DNA from: DASVEE01 sp036399695
GTDB lineage: Bacteria; Acidobacteriota; Thermoanaerobaculia; Gp7-AA8
DNA length: 5,707 nucleotides
Assembly: GCA_036399695.1 (NCBI GenBank)
Contig: DASWMP010000036.1
Location: 1 to 5,707, forward strand
Direction of reading: 5' to 3'
Position numbers and translations under genes: made by a program. Position 1 is the first letter of the stretch. Every line of letters starts with the position of its first letter. Below, one piece after another: positions 1 through 5,564 of the stretch. The notes under the pieces were generated by a model that did not search any database, was not told the origin of the DNA, and saw nothing but the letters and a program-made list of their open reading frames with translations.

Positions 1-22
1 CAACCGCCAACCGCCCAACCCC
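1..22. repeat. CCAAC/GGTTG intergenic repeat, copy cut by the window edge
   Basis: Bases 2-18 are identical, in reverse complement, to 1948-1964, and match 2039-2055 at 16 of 17 positions. Both of those lie in the inverted repeat between the hydrolase and DUF1569 genes. This is therefore a third copy of the same GC-rich repeat arm, running off the left edge. Bases after it (about 19-38) align loosely with the leader next to the hydrolase start, but the TACGAT element is not preserved, so no promoter is called here. Confidence 0.7.
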
Positions 23-45
23 TCCCCGACACCAATCCGTGACAG

Positions 46-68
46 TGCCCGGATTTCACATCCGGGCA
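46..68. repeat. Perfect 9-bp inverted repeat upstream of the first gene
   Basis: TGCCCGGAT (46-54) and ATCCGGGCA (60-68) are exact reverse complements around the 5-base loop TTCAC. The hairpin ends 17 bases before the ATG at 86. No run of T follows on either strand, so a classical intrinsic terminator is not supported. It could end transcription of a gene to the left, act as an operator, or form an RNA hairpin close to the translation start. Confidence 0.6.
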
Positions 69-85
69 GTCGTGTTCTACCGGCC

Positions 86-520
86 ATGGCGCGACACCTC
101 ATACTCCTTTGTCTCGCGCTGCACCTCGACGGCTCGCCGGCGAATGTCCGTCTCGAGCTCACGGACGAGCATCGCCGCGGGCTCCGCGACGACGATCTCG
201 ATCTCCAGCTCTCCGTGACGGGCATCGAGTTCGCGGAGCGGCCGCTCGGGTCGTATGCCGTGTACGTCGGGCTTACGCCCGATGAGCGCACTTTCGATCC
301 GGAGAGCGAGCATTTCGTCGGTACCGTCACGTTCTTCGGTACGCATCCGGGTCAGCCCTTCGACGTGCAGTTCTCCGTCAAGCCTGCCATCGCCGCGGCG
401 TTCGCGCGCGATGCGCAGCTCGACGCCATCGACGTCACCTTCGTCCCCCACGGTCCTCCCACCGTGACCGCCACCCCGATCCTCATCCGCGGCGTAAGAT
501 TGGAATCGGAGCCGGCTTGA
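86..520 (+). CDS. Small protein resembling the C-terminal beta domain of tyrosinases
   Basis: This is a 144-residue protein of uncertain function. Codons are GC-rich at third positions throughout, and the stop overlaps the next start by four bases (TTGA), both supporting a real gene. Residues about 57-97 (SYAVYVGL, then HFVGTVTFFG and PFDVQFSV) and 115-122 (AIDVTFVPHG), followed by a beta-rich end (ILIRGVRLE), resemble the beta-sandwich domain that follows the copper domain in tyrosinases and polyphenol oxidases. That resemblance is by eye and weak. No copper-binding histidine motifs are present. The N-terminus (MARHLILLCLALHL) is short and hydrophobic and could be a poor signal peptide. ATG 86 is the only start visible in the window. 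The frame stays open to the left edge, but bases 1-22 are intergenic repeat, so an upstream extension is unlikely. No clear Shine-Dalgarno site precedes the ATG. Confidence 0.65.
   Translation: MARHLILLCLALHLDGSPANVRLELTDEHRRGLRDDDLDLQLSVTGIEFAERPLGSYAVYVGLTPDERTFDPESEHFVGTVTFFGTHPGQPFDVQFSVKPAIAAAFARDAQLDAIDVTFVPHGPPTVTATPILIRGVRLESEPA
508..511 (+). promoter_or_regulatory. Shine-Dalgarno site supporting a TTG start
   Basis: GGAG lies five bases before the TTG at 517, inside the last codons of the upstream gene. It supports the TTG start, which gives a good signal peptide and overlaps the preceding stop codon. Confidence 0.55.
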
Positions 521-1086
521 AACGCCTCGTCCTGATCCTCGCCTTCGCGCTGGCGGCGCACGCCGAAGCCTCGGTCGACGTCGTCGTCCGCGGCGCGCTG
601 GCGCAGGTGGGGGTGACGCGCGGCTATGATCCGGCCTATCGCAGCATCCCGTACCCGAACGGCGACGTACCGATCCAGAGCGGCGTCTGCACGGACGTCG
701 TCATCCGCGCCTTCCGCCGTGCCGGCCTCGACCTGCAGAAGCTGGTGCACGAGGACATGCGCGCCAACTTCAAGGCCTACCCGCGCAACTGGGGCCTGAC
801 GCGTCCCGACCGGAACATCGACCACCGCCGCGTCCCGAATCTGGCCACGTTCTTCCGCCGTCAGGGACGCGCACTCCCGGTCACACGTCGCGGCGCCGAT
901 TACCGCCCCGGCGACGTCATCACCTGGCGCCTCAGCTCCGGCATCCCGCACATCGGCCTCGTCTCCTCTACGCCGGTACGCGGTACCGATCGCTACCACG
1001 TGATCCACAACATCGGCAGCGGCGCCCAGCACGAGGACGTCCTGTTCGCGTACGAGGTGACGGGGCATTACCGCTGGTTTCGATGA
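517..1086 (+). CDS. DUF1287 family secreted protein (YijF-like)
   Basis: The 189-residue protein matches the DUF1287 family (E. coli YijF type) along its whole length; the biochemical role of this family is not established. The N-terminus (MKRLVLILAFALAAHAEA) is a typical cleavable signal peptide with a likely cut after about residue 16-18, so the protein should act outside the cytoplasm. Family-typical blocks are YDPAYRSIPYPNGDVP (about 37-52), GVCTDVVIRAFR (56-67), LVHEDM (76-81), NIDHRRVPNL (100-109), PGDVITW (131-137), HIGLVS (145-150) and HNIGSGAQHEDVLF (164-177). Cys58 with His145, and perhaps His164, suggest a papain-like, NlpC/P60-like arrangement; this is inference. Translation starts at TTG, overlapping the previous stop as TTGA, so the two genes are probably translationally coupled. 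Downstream is a terminator-like palindrome. Confidence 0.9.
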   Translation: MKRLVLILAFALAAHAEASVDVVVRGALAQVGVTRGYDPAYRSIPYPNGDVPIQSGVCTDVVIRAFRRAGLDLQKLVHEDMRANFKAYPRNWGLTRPDRNIDHRRVPNLATFFRRQGRALPVTRRGADYRPGDVITWRLSSGIPHIGLVSSTPVRGTDRYHVIHNIGSGAQHEDVLFAYEVTGHYRWFR

Positions 1087-1098
1087 ACCGGGTGAAGC

Positions 1099-1180
1099 GG
1101 GTGAAGCAGTTTTTAGTTTTTGGTTTTGGTTCTGACCAACAACCGACAACCAAAAACCAACAACCCAAACTGCCTCACCC
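1099..1180. terminator. Large palindrome between convergent genes, terminator-like
   Basis: The outer arms GGGTGAAGCAGTTT (1099-1112) and AAACTGCCTCACCC (1167-1180) pair at 13 of 14 positions. Inside lie a T/G-rich left half (1113-1132) and a C/A-rich right half (1135-1165) that pair imperfectly. The structure follows the DUF1287 stop by 12 bases and includes the stop codon of the convergent hydrolase (1175-1177) in its right arm. It is well placed to end transcription from both sides. The T-rich tract lies inside the left arm rather than after the stem, so the mechanism is uncertain. Confidence 0.55.
1135..1165. repeat. CCAAC/GGTTG repeat, A-rich variant, copy 1
   Basis: This 31-base block matches 2583-2613 at 30 of 31 positions; the only difference is C at 1147 against A at 2595. 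It is built from ACCAACAACC at both ends with an A-rich centre. Both copies lie in gaps between genes and both form the 3' side of a hairpin on the plus strand. It is related in composition to the GC-rich arms at 1947-1980 and 2022-2056. Confidence 0.8.
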
Positions 1181-1924
1181 CGTCAGCCACAGGAACGCGG
1201 CGCGGTTGAACGCCTCGGGCTGCTGGTAGTTCGACAGGTGCGCGGCGTCGTCCAGGATAACGGCTTTCGCGTTGGGGATGGCGGCGGCCATGCGCTTCGC
1301 GTCAGCGGGGGGCGTGATGGGGTCATCGGCGCCGGTGATGATGAGCGTGCGGATGTCGAGCGACGGCAGGAGCGGCGTGGAATCGGGACGGGTGGCCATC
1401 GCGCCGAGGGCGGCAATGGCGCCGGCAGGGGAGGTCGATTCCATGATCTCCCGCACTTCGTCGACCATCTCCGGGGACGCGTTCCGCGTCAGCATCTTCG
1501 GCAGCATCGAATCGACGATCGGTCCGAGGCCTTCGCGGCGCACCTTCTCGATCGTCTCGTACCGCCCCTTGCGCGCTTCCTCGGTGTCGGCGGTCTCGCG
1601 CGTGTCGATGAGGATAAAGCCGGCGATCCGCTCCGGCGCCAGCCGCGCCGCGGCGAAGCAGACGTAGCCACCCATCGACATCCCGGCAAACGTCGCCCGC
1701 TCGATACCGCGCCGGTCCAGCTCCGCCAGCACGAACCGCGCGTAGTCGTCCATCGACAGCTCACGTTCGGCCGCACGCGTCCGCCCGAACCCCGGCAGGT
1801 CCGGCATGAGATGCCGCACCCCCTGAATCGCAAGCTGCGGACGAAACATCTCGGAAGCGAGCGGAAAGCCGTGAATCCAGACGACAGGCACGCCGGCGCC
1901 GGAGTCGGTGACGTGGAGGTTCAT
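1175..1924 (-). CDS. Alpha/beta hydrolase, lactonase/esterase-like
   Basis: The 249-residue protein is an alpha/beta-hydrolase fold enzyme covering essentially the whole single-domain length. Visible elements are the oxyanion-hole motif HGF (18-20), the PDLPGFGRT strand-turn (41-49), the nucleophile elbow GMSMGG with Ser83 (81-86), the acid region TGADDPITPP with Asp201 the likely acid (197-206), and the catalytic His229 in AAHLSNYQQPEAF. The overall pattern resembles 3-oxoadipate enol-lactonases and related esterases, but the substrate cannot be read from the sequence. No signal peptide is seen, so it is probably cytoplasmic. The start is placed at the ATG complementary to 1922-1924. The frame stays open further upstream to 2047, but that part would translate repeat DNA into a proline-rich peptide. 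No Shine-Dalgarno site is present; an extended -10 element lies six bases upstream. Confidence 0.9.
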   Translation of the reverse strand: MNLHVTDSGAGVPVVWIHGFPLASEMFRPQLAIQGVRHLMPDLPGFGRTRAAERELSMDDYARFVLAELDRRGIERATFAGMSMGGYVCFAAARLAPERIAGFILIDTRETADTEEARKGRYETIEKVRREGLGPIVDSMLPKMLTRNASPEMVDEVREIMESTSPAGAIAALGAMATRPDSTPLLPSLDIRTLIITGADDPITPPADAKRMAAAIPNAKAVILDDAAHLSNYQQPEAFNRAAFLWLTG

Positions 1925-1930
1925 GGGGGG

Positions 1931-1939
1931 ATCGTAGCA
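1931..1939 (-). promoter_or_regulatory. Extended -10 promoter for the hydrolase gene, probably leaderless
   Basis: On the minus strand the sequence reads TGCTACGAT, an extended -10 (TGN) joined to a TANNNT hexamer. Six C bases then separate it from the ATG. Transcription starting about seven bases after the -10 would begin at or next to the start codon, giving a leaderless mRNA. No convincing -35 box is seen, which fits an extended -10 promoter. The absence of a Shine-Dalgarno site agrees. Confidence 0.55.
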
Positions 1940-2063
1940 GGAAGGAGTTGGGCGGTTGGCGGTTGGGCGGTTGGGCGGAGGTAAAGGCGCCGGACAGTTG
2001 GTCATCCGCGCCGGGATTCTGCTCCCGCCCAACCGCCCAACTGCCAACCGCCCAAGTCCTTCC

Positions 2064-2072
2064 TGCTACGAT
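2064..2072 (+). promoter_or_regulatory. Extended -10 promoter for the DUF1569 gene, probably leaderless
   Basis: TGCTACGAT is the same extended -10 element as the one serving the divergent hydrolase, here on the plus strand and followed by seven C bases and the ATG at 2080. The -10 to ATG distance places the expected RNA start at the initiation codon. No Shine-Dalgarno site and no good -35 box are present. Confidence 0.55.
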
Positions 2073-2079
2073 CCCCCCC

Positions 2080-2529
2080 ATGCACACCCTCTGGAACCCG
2101 GCCGACCGCGCGGAGTTGCTGCGACGCTTCGAAGCCCTGAGCCCGGACGCGAAGGCGCGCTGGGGTCGCATGCGCTGCGAGCAGATGCTGGAGCACATGG
2201 TGGAGGGTATGCGTCTCGGGCTCGGCGAGTTCCCGACGCGCTCCATCAAGACGGTGGCCCGCTTCTGGCCGCTCAACGTGCTCTTCGTCTACCTGCTGCC
2301 CTGGCCGCACGGAGCGCCCGGCCCCCGCGAGATCACGAACCGCGACACGACGAAACGCGACTGGCAGTCGAACCTGGCCGAGCTCCGCCGCACGTACGAC
2401 GACTTTGCCAGACGCACCCCCGGCGGCGCCTGGCCCGAACATCCCCTCTTCGGCACGATGAGCGGCAAAGCGTGGGGCCGCCTCGGCTGGCGCCACTCGG
2501 ATCATCATTTGAGGCAGTTCGGGGGGTAG
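2080..2529 (+). CDS. DUF1569 family protein (DinB-like four-helix fold)
   Basis: The 149-residue protein matches the DUF1569 family, part of the DinB/YfiT-like group of small four-helix proteins that often bind a metal through histidines. Its length is normal for the family. Typical features are the opening FNP-like segment (LWNPADRAELLRRFEAL, 4-20), WGRMRCEQMLEHMVEG (28-43) with His39, HPLFGTMSGKAWGRL (121-135), and the C-terminal HSDHHLRQFG (139-148) with His139, His142 and His143. His39 and the last cluster are the likely metal ligands; this rests on family knowledge. The enzymatic activity is unknown. The ATG at 2080 is chosen because upstream codons in this frame lie in the inverted repeat. 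The gene is divergent from the hydrolase and is followed by a repeat hairpin. Confidence 0.88.
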   Translation: MHTLWNPADRAELLRRFEALSPDAKARWGRMRCEQMLEHMVEGMRLGLGEFPTRSIKTVARFWPLNVLFVYLLPWPHGAPGPREITNRDTTKRDWQSNLAELRRTYDDFARRTPGGAWPEHPLFGTMSGKAWGRLGWRHSDHHLRQFGG

Positions 2530-2550
2530 GGAGAGGCAGAGGCGGTTTCT

Positions 2551-2613
2551 GGTTGTTGGTTTTTGGTGAGGCCCGGCTCCCCACCAACAACCGAAAACCA
2601 AAAACCAACAACC
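2551..2613. repeat. 17-bp hairpin of the CCAAC/GGTTG repeat family, A-rich copy 2
   Basis: The arm 2551-2567 (GGTTGTTGGTTTTTGGT) and the arm 2597-2613 are perfect reverse complements of 17 bp around a 29-base loop. Part of the left arm (2551-2560) can alternatively pair with ACCAACAACC at 2583-2592, so two competing hairpins are possible. The block 2583-2613 is the near-identical partner of 1135-1165. It sits between the DUF1569 stop and the symporter start. No T-run follows the 3' arm, so it is called a repeat with possible terminator function. Confidence 0.8.
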
Positions 2614-2635
2614 GCGAGCTCCGCGAGCGCCAAAC

Positions 2636-4099
2636 ATGCACCCCCTCGACCTCACGATCATCCTTCTCTACCTCGCGGCGGTCGTCGGCGCGGGGATGTG
2701 GTTTGGGCGGCGGCAGAAGACGACGGCCCGGTATTTCACGGCGGGGCATTCGGTGCCGTGGTGGGCGATTGCGGCGTCCATCGTGGCGACGGAGACGTCG
2801 ACCGTCACGTTCATCTCCGTGCCGGGGATCGCGTACGCGCAGGGCGGGAACTTCACCTTCCTGCAGCTCGTGCTCGGGTATCTCGTGGCGCGGGTGATCA
2901 TCGCCACGGTGTTCATGCCCTGGTACTTCGCGGGGGAGCTGGTCACGGTGTACGAACTGCTGCATTCGCGGTTCGGGGCGAGCGTGCGGGGGCTGGCGGC
3001 GTCGCTGTTCGTGGTGATGCGCACGATCGGCGACGGCATCCGCCTGCTGCTGACGGGGCTCGTCGTGGCGGCCGTCTTCCGCAGCATCGGCGCGACGGCA
3101 GCCGTGAGCGGGGCGGTGATCGCCCTCGGCGCGATCATGATCGTCTTCACGCTCGCGGGCGGCATCGAGGCCATCGTCTGGATCGAGGTCGTGCAGCTCG
3201 CGATCTACATCACCGGGGCGCTCGCCGCCGGCGTCGTGCTGCTGCAGCATGTCGGCTTCGGCGAGGCGATTGCGATCGGCGAGGCGGCCGGCAAGTTCAC
3301 GTTCTTCGACTTTGCGCTCGACCCGAAAAAGACCTACGGCTTCTGGGCCGGACTGATCGGCGGGACGTTCCTCACGCTCAGCACGCACGGGACGGATCAG
3401 TACCTCGTGCAGCGGTACCTCTGCACCGACCGGCCGCGCAACGCGGCGAAGGCGCTGCTGGTCTCGGGCGTCGTGGTGCTGGTGCAGTTCGCCGCCTTCC
3501 TGTTCATCGGCGTGCTGCTGTTCGCCTTCTACCGCCCCGACCTGCACGAGGCCGTCCGCTTCACCAGCACCGATCAGGTCTTCCCCGACTTCATCACCCG
3601 TCATCTCCCGATTGGCCTCTCCGGGCTCGTCGTGGCGGCCATTCTCGCGGCGGCGATGTCGTCGTCGCTCAACGCCATCGCCGCGACGGTGGTGGCCGAT
3701 CTCTACCGGCCGATCGTGCGCGGACGGGACGATCGCCATTACCTGCGCGTTTCGTATGTCGTGACCGTCATCGCCGGCATCGCGCAGATCGCGGTCGGCG
3801 TGGCCATGCAGCACGAGAACCGCGCGGCGGTGAATACGGCTCTCTCCGTGGCCTCACTGATCAACGGCCCGATCCTCGGCGTCTTCTTCCTCGGCGCGCT
3901 GAAACGGGGACGCACCGCCGCGGCGCTGATCGCCATGACGTGCGGCCTGGCGGTCGTCCTCTCCGTGGCCTTCCTGACCAAGACCGCCTGGCCGTGGTAC
4001 ACGGTTATCGGGTCGCTGACGACGCTCGGCGTGGGGTTGATCGTTGCGCTGACGGGCGGCGATGGGACAGATGGGATGCGTGCGGATGAACGTCGCTGA
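2636..4099 (+). CDS. Sodium:solute symporter (SSF family), likely sugar or amino-sugar uptake
   Basis: The 487-residue inner-membrane protein belongs to the SSF family, which couples sodium entry to solute uptake. It is highly hydrophobic with many predicted membrane helices, starting at about residues 4-24. Family landmarks are RYFTAGHSVPWWAIAASIVATETST (32-56), FISVPGIAYAQGG (59-71), LAGGIEAIVWIEVVQ (173-187), STHGTDQYLVQRYL (249-262) and AAAMSSSLNAIAATVVADLYRP (338-359). The Ser342/Ser343 region corresponds to the conserved Na2 sodium site of SGLT-type members. The ATG at 2636 gives the expected short N-terminus before helix 1; no good Shine-Dalgarno site precedes it. Its end overlaps the following GH3 gene by 14 bases, implying one transcript. 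The substrate is inferred from that partner and not from the protein: GlcNAc, MurNAc or a related muro-sugar is plausible. Confidence 0.93.
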   Translation: MHPLDLTIILLYLAAVVGAGMWFGRRQKTTARYFTAGHSVPWWAIAASIVATETSTVTFISVPGIAYAQGGNFTFLQLVLGYLVARVIIATVFMPWYFAGELVTVYELLHSRFGASVRGLAASLFVVMRTIGDGIRLLLTGLVVAAVFRSIGATAAVSGAVIALGAIMIVFTLAGGIEAIVWIEVVQLAIYITGALAAGVVLLQHVGFGEAIAIGEAAGKFTFFDFALDPKKTYGFWAGLIGGTFLTLSTHGTDQYLVQRYLCTDRPRNAAKALLVSGVVVLVQFAAFLFIGVLLFAFYRPDLHEAVRFTSTDQVFPDFITRHLPIGLSGLVVAAILAAAMSSSLNAIAATVVADLYRPIVRGRDDRHYLRVSYVVTVIAGIAQIAVGVAMQHENRAAVNTALSVASLINGPILGVFFLGALKRGRTAAALIAMTCGLAVVLSVAFLTKTAWPWYTVIGSLTTLGVGLIVALTGGDGTDGMRADERR

Positions 4100-5564
4100 G
4101 AAGGTCGGACAGCTCTTTGTGGTGGCGGCGCCGCCGGACGATCATCTCGTGCGCTGCGTCCGCGATCACCACGTGGGGGGCGTGATCTGGCTGCCGGCGA
4201 CGGCCCGCCACGCGCGGGCGGTGACGGCGCAACTGCAGGCGCTCGCGAAGACGCCGCTCCTCGTCAGCGCCGATCTCGAATCGGGCCTCGGCATGCGCAT
4301 GACCGACGCCACCTGGTGGCCGCCGGCGATGGCCGTCGCGGCCACGGGCGACCCGCGGCTGGCGTACGAGATGGGACGCATCACGGCCGTCGAAGCGAGT
4401 GCCGTCGGCATCAATCACATCCTGGCCCCGGTGGCGGACGTGAACGTCGATCCGGCCAACCCGGTGATCAACACGCGCAGCTTCGGCGCAGAGGCGCACG
4501 AGGTGGCGAGGTACGTCGCCGAGTTCGTGCGCGGCGTGCAGTCGGAGGGGCTGCTGGCGACGGCGAAACATTTTCCCGGTCACGGCGATACCCGCGTCGA
4601 TTCGCACCGCGCGCTGCCGGTGCTCGACGTCACGCGCGAGCGGCTCGACGCGGTGGAGCTGGTGCCCTTTCGCGCGGCGATCGAAGCGGGAGTGGCCACG
4701 GTGATGATCGGCCACCTGGCCGTGCCGGTGCTCGATCCGACGCTGGCGCCGGTCATCGACGCCGACATCGCGTACGGCACGCACGCCGACGAAGTGACGC
4801 ACGGCGGCACGCTGCCGGCGACGGTCTCGTCGCGCGTGATCGTCGACCTGCTGCGGGGAGAGCTCGGGTTTCAGGGGCTCGTCGTCAGCGACGCGTTCGA
4901 CATGGGCGGCGTGGCCTCGCACTTCGACGCCGGCGAAGCAGCCGTGCGGGCCATCGAAGCGGGGATGGACCAGATCCTCATGCCCGCTGACGTGGAGATG
5001 GCGATTGCGGCGGTGCATGCGGCCGTGGCATCGGGGCGGATCGGCCAGGCGCGACTCGATGAGGCGGTGGAACGGGTGCTCGAGGCCAAGCGGCGCGTGC
5101 GCTTCGAGCCGGCTGATTTTGCGCTGATCGATCGCGCGGAGCATCTCGCGCTCGCCGAGGAGATCGCACGGAAGGCGGTGCAGGTGGTGCGCGATGAGCA
5201 TGGGTTGCTGCCGCTGCGCGGGAACGTGGAGACGTTCGTGGCCACCGATTACGAGGAGGAGAACCCTCTCGGCGAGCTGCGCGACGCACGGTTCATCGGG
5301 CCGCGGACGGCGTTCGAGGAGATCCGCGGTCTGGGTGAGAGCGCGGACGTGCTCGTGCTGGCGCTGGCCGCCCGGCCGAAATCGGGCGCGGGGCGCATCA
5401 GCGTGCCGCCTGCCGCGCAGGAGCTGTTCGAGCGGTTCGCCAGGAAGACGGTGGTGATCTCGTTCGGCAGCCCGTACATCCTGGCGGACGCGCCCACGTA
5501 CATTCGCGCGTACGGCATTCAGCCGGTGCTGCAGAGGGCCGCCCTGCGGCTGCTGCACGCGTAG
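4086..5564 (+). CDS. nagZ: GH3 beta-N-acetylhexosaminidase, NagZ type
   Basis: The 492-residue enzyme is a glycoside hydrolase family 3 member of NagZ type, expected to remove terminal beta-linked GlcNAc from muropeptides or chitin fragments. The NagZ signature KH(F/I)PG(H/L)Gx4DxH is intact at 161-174, including the Asp172/His174 dyad that serves as acid/base in this subfamily. The nucleophile is Asp269 in VVSDAFDMGG, and NTRSFG (129-134) is the usual substrate-loop motif. The catalytic barrel covers about 1-345. A second GH3 domain follows (about 360-490). No signal peptide is seen, so it is probably cytoplasmic. The start is taken as ATG 4086, with GGGA at 4073-4076 upstream; in-frame ATG 4062, ATG 4071 and GTG 4080 are alternatives lying deeper inside the symporter gene. 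The protein stops at ALRLLHA, just where GH3 proteins normally continue into a G-x-LPV tail, so the end may be truncated. Confidence 0.9.
   Translation: MNVAEKVGQLFVVAAPPDDHLVRCVRDHHVGGVIWLPATARHARAVTAQLQALAKTPLLVSADLESGLGMRMTDATWWPPAMAVAATGDPRLAYEMGRITAVEASAVGINHILAPVADVNVDPANPVINTRSFGAEAHEVARYVAEFVRGVQSEGLLATAKHFPGHGDTRVDSHRALPVLDVTRERLDAVELVPFRAAIEAGVATVMIGHLAVPVLDPTLAPVIDADIAYGTHADEVTHGGTLPATVSSRVIVDLLRGELGFQGLVVSDAFDMGGVASHFDAGEAAVRAIEAGMDQILMPADVEMAIAAVHAAVASGRIGQARLDEAVERVLEAKRRVRFEPADFALIDRAEHLALAEEIARKAVQVVRDEHGLLPLRGNVETFVATDYEEENPLGELRDARFIGPRTAFEEIRGLGESADVLVLALAARPKSGAGRISVPPAAQELFERFARKTVVISFGSPYILADAPTYIRAYGIQPVLQRAALRLLHA

Larger units (their letters stand above)
1922..2082. 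repeat. Long inverted repeat joining the starts of two divergent genes
   Basis: The left arm (1922-1980) and the right arm (2022-2082) are reverse complements except for about two substitutions and two single-base length differences, over roughly 60 bases each. The spacer 1981-2021 is about 41 bases and contains a minor 5-bp stem (GGCGC 1986-1990 with GCGCC 2008-2012). Each arm runs from a GC-rich GGTTG/CCAAC block through CCTTCCTGCTACGAT and a C-run into the ATG of its gene. The poly-C run is six bases before the hydrolase ATG and seven before the DUF1569 ATG. Confidence 0.92.

Noticed and set aside
39..85. GTG at 39 as an alternative small gene start
   Set aside because: Its frame runs into Ser/Arg-rich low-complexity sequence and stops near 225, while the frame starting at ATG 86 is coherent.
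77..451. Minus-strand open frame opposite the first gene
   Set aside because: The peptide is charged and low in structure with no recognizable family, whereas the plus-strand frame has normal codon use and is coupled to DUF1287.
1925..2047. Upstream extension of the hydrolase frame to an ATG at 2047
   Set aside because: The extra 41 residues translate the inverted repeat into a Pro/Asn-rich peptide; homologous alpha/beta hydrolases start close to MNLHVTDSG.
1948..2079. Upstream extension of the DUF1569 frame
   Set aside because: The added codons lie wholly in the inverted repeat; the family N-terminus begins at MHTLWNP.
1087..2635. CRISPR array formed by the recurring CCAAC/GGTTG blocks
   Set aside because: The copies are separated by whole genes and occur in both orientations, with no regular spacers and no cas genes.
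2333..3814. Minus-strand open frame of 493 codons antisense to DUF1569 and the symporter
   Set aside because: It is rich in Arg, Asp and His with no domain pattern and crosses the repeat hairpin; the plus-strand symporter is unambiguous.
4062..4085. Earlier in-frame starts for nagZ (ATG 4062, ATG 4071, GTG 4080)
   Set aside because: They add a short MGQMGCVR segment of no family resemblance; ATG 4086 gives the usual EKVGQLF N-terminus. Not fully excluded.
2563..4089. Plus-strand open frame in another register over the symporter gene
   Set aside because: The product is Arg-rich and low complexity, starts in repeat DNA and lacks membrane helices; it is a frame shadow.
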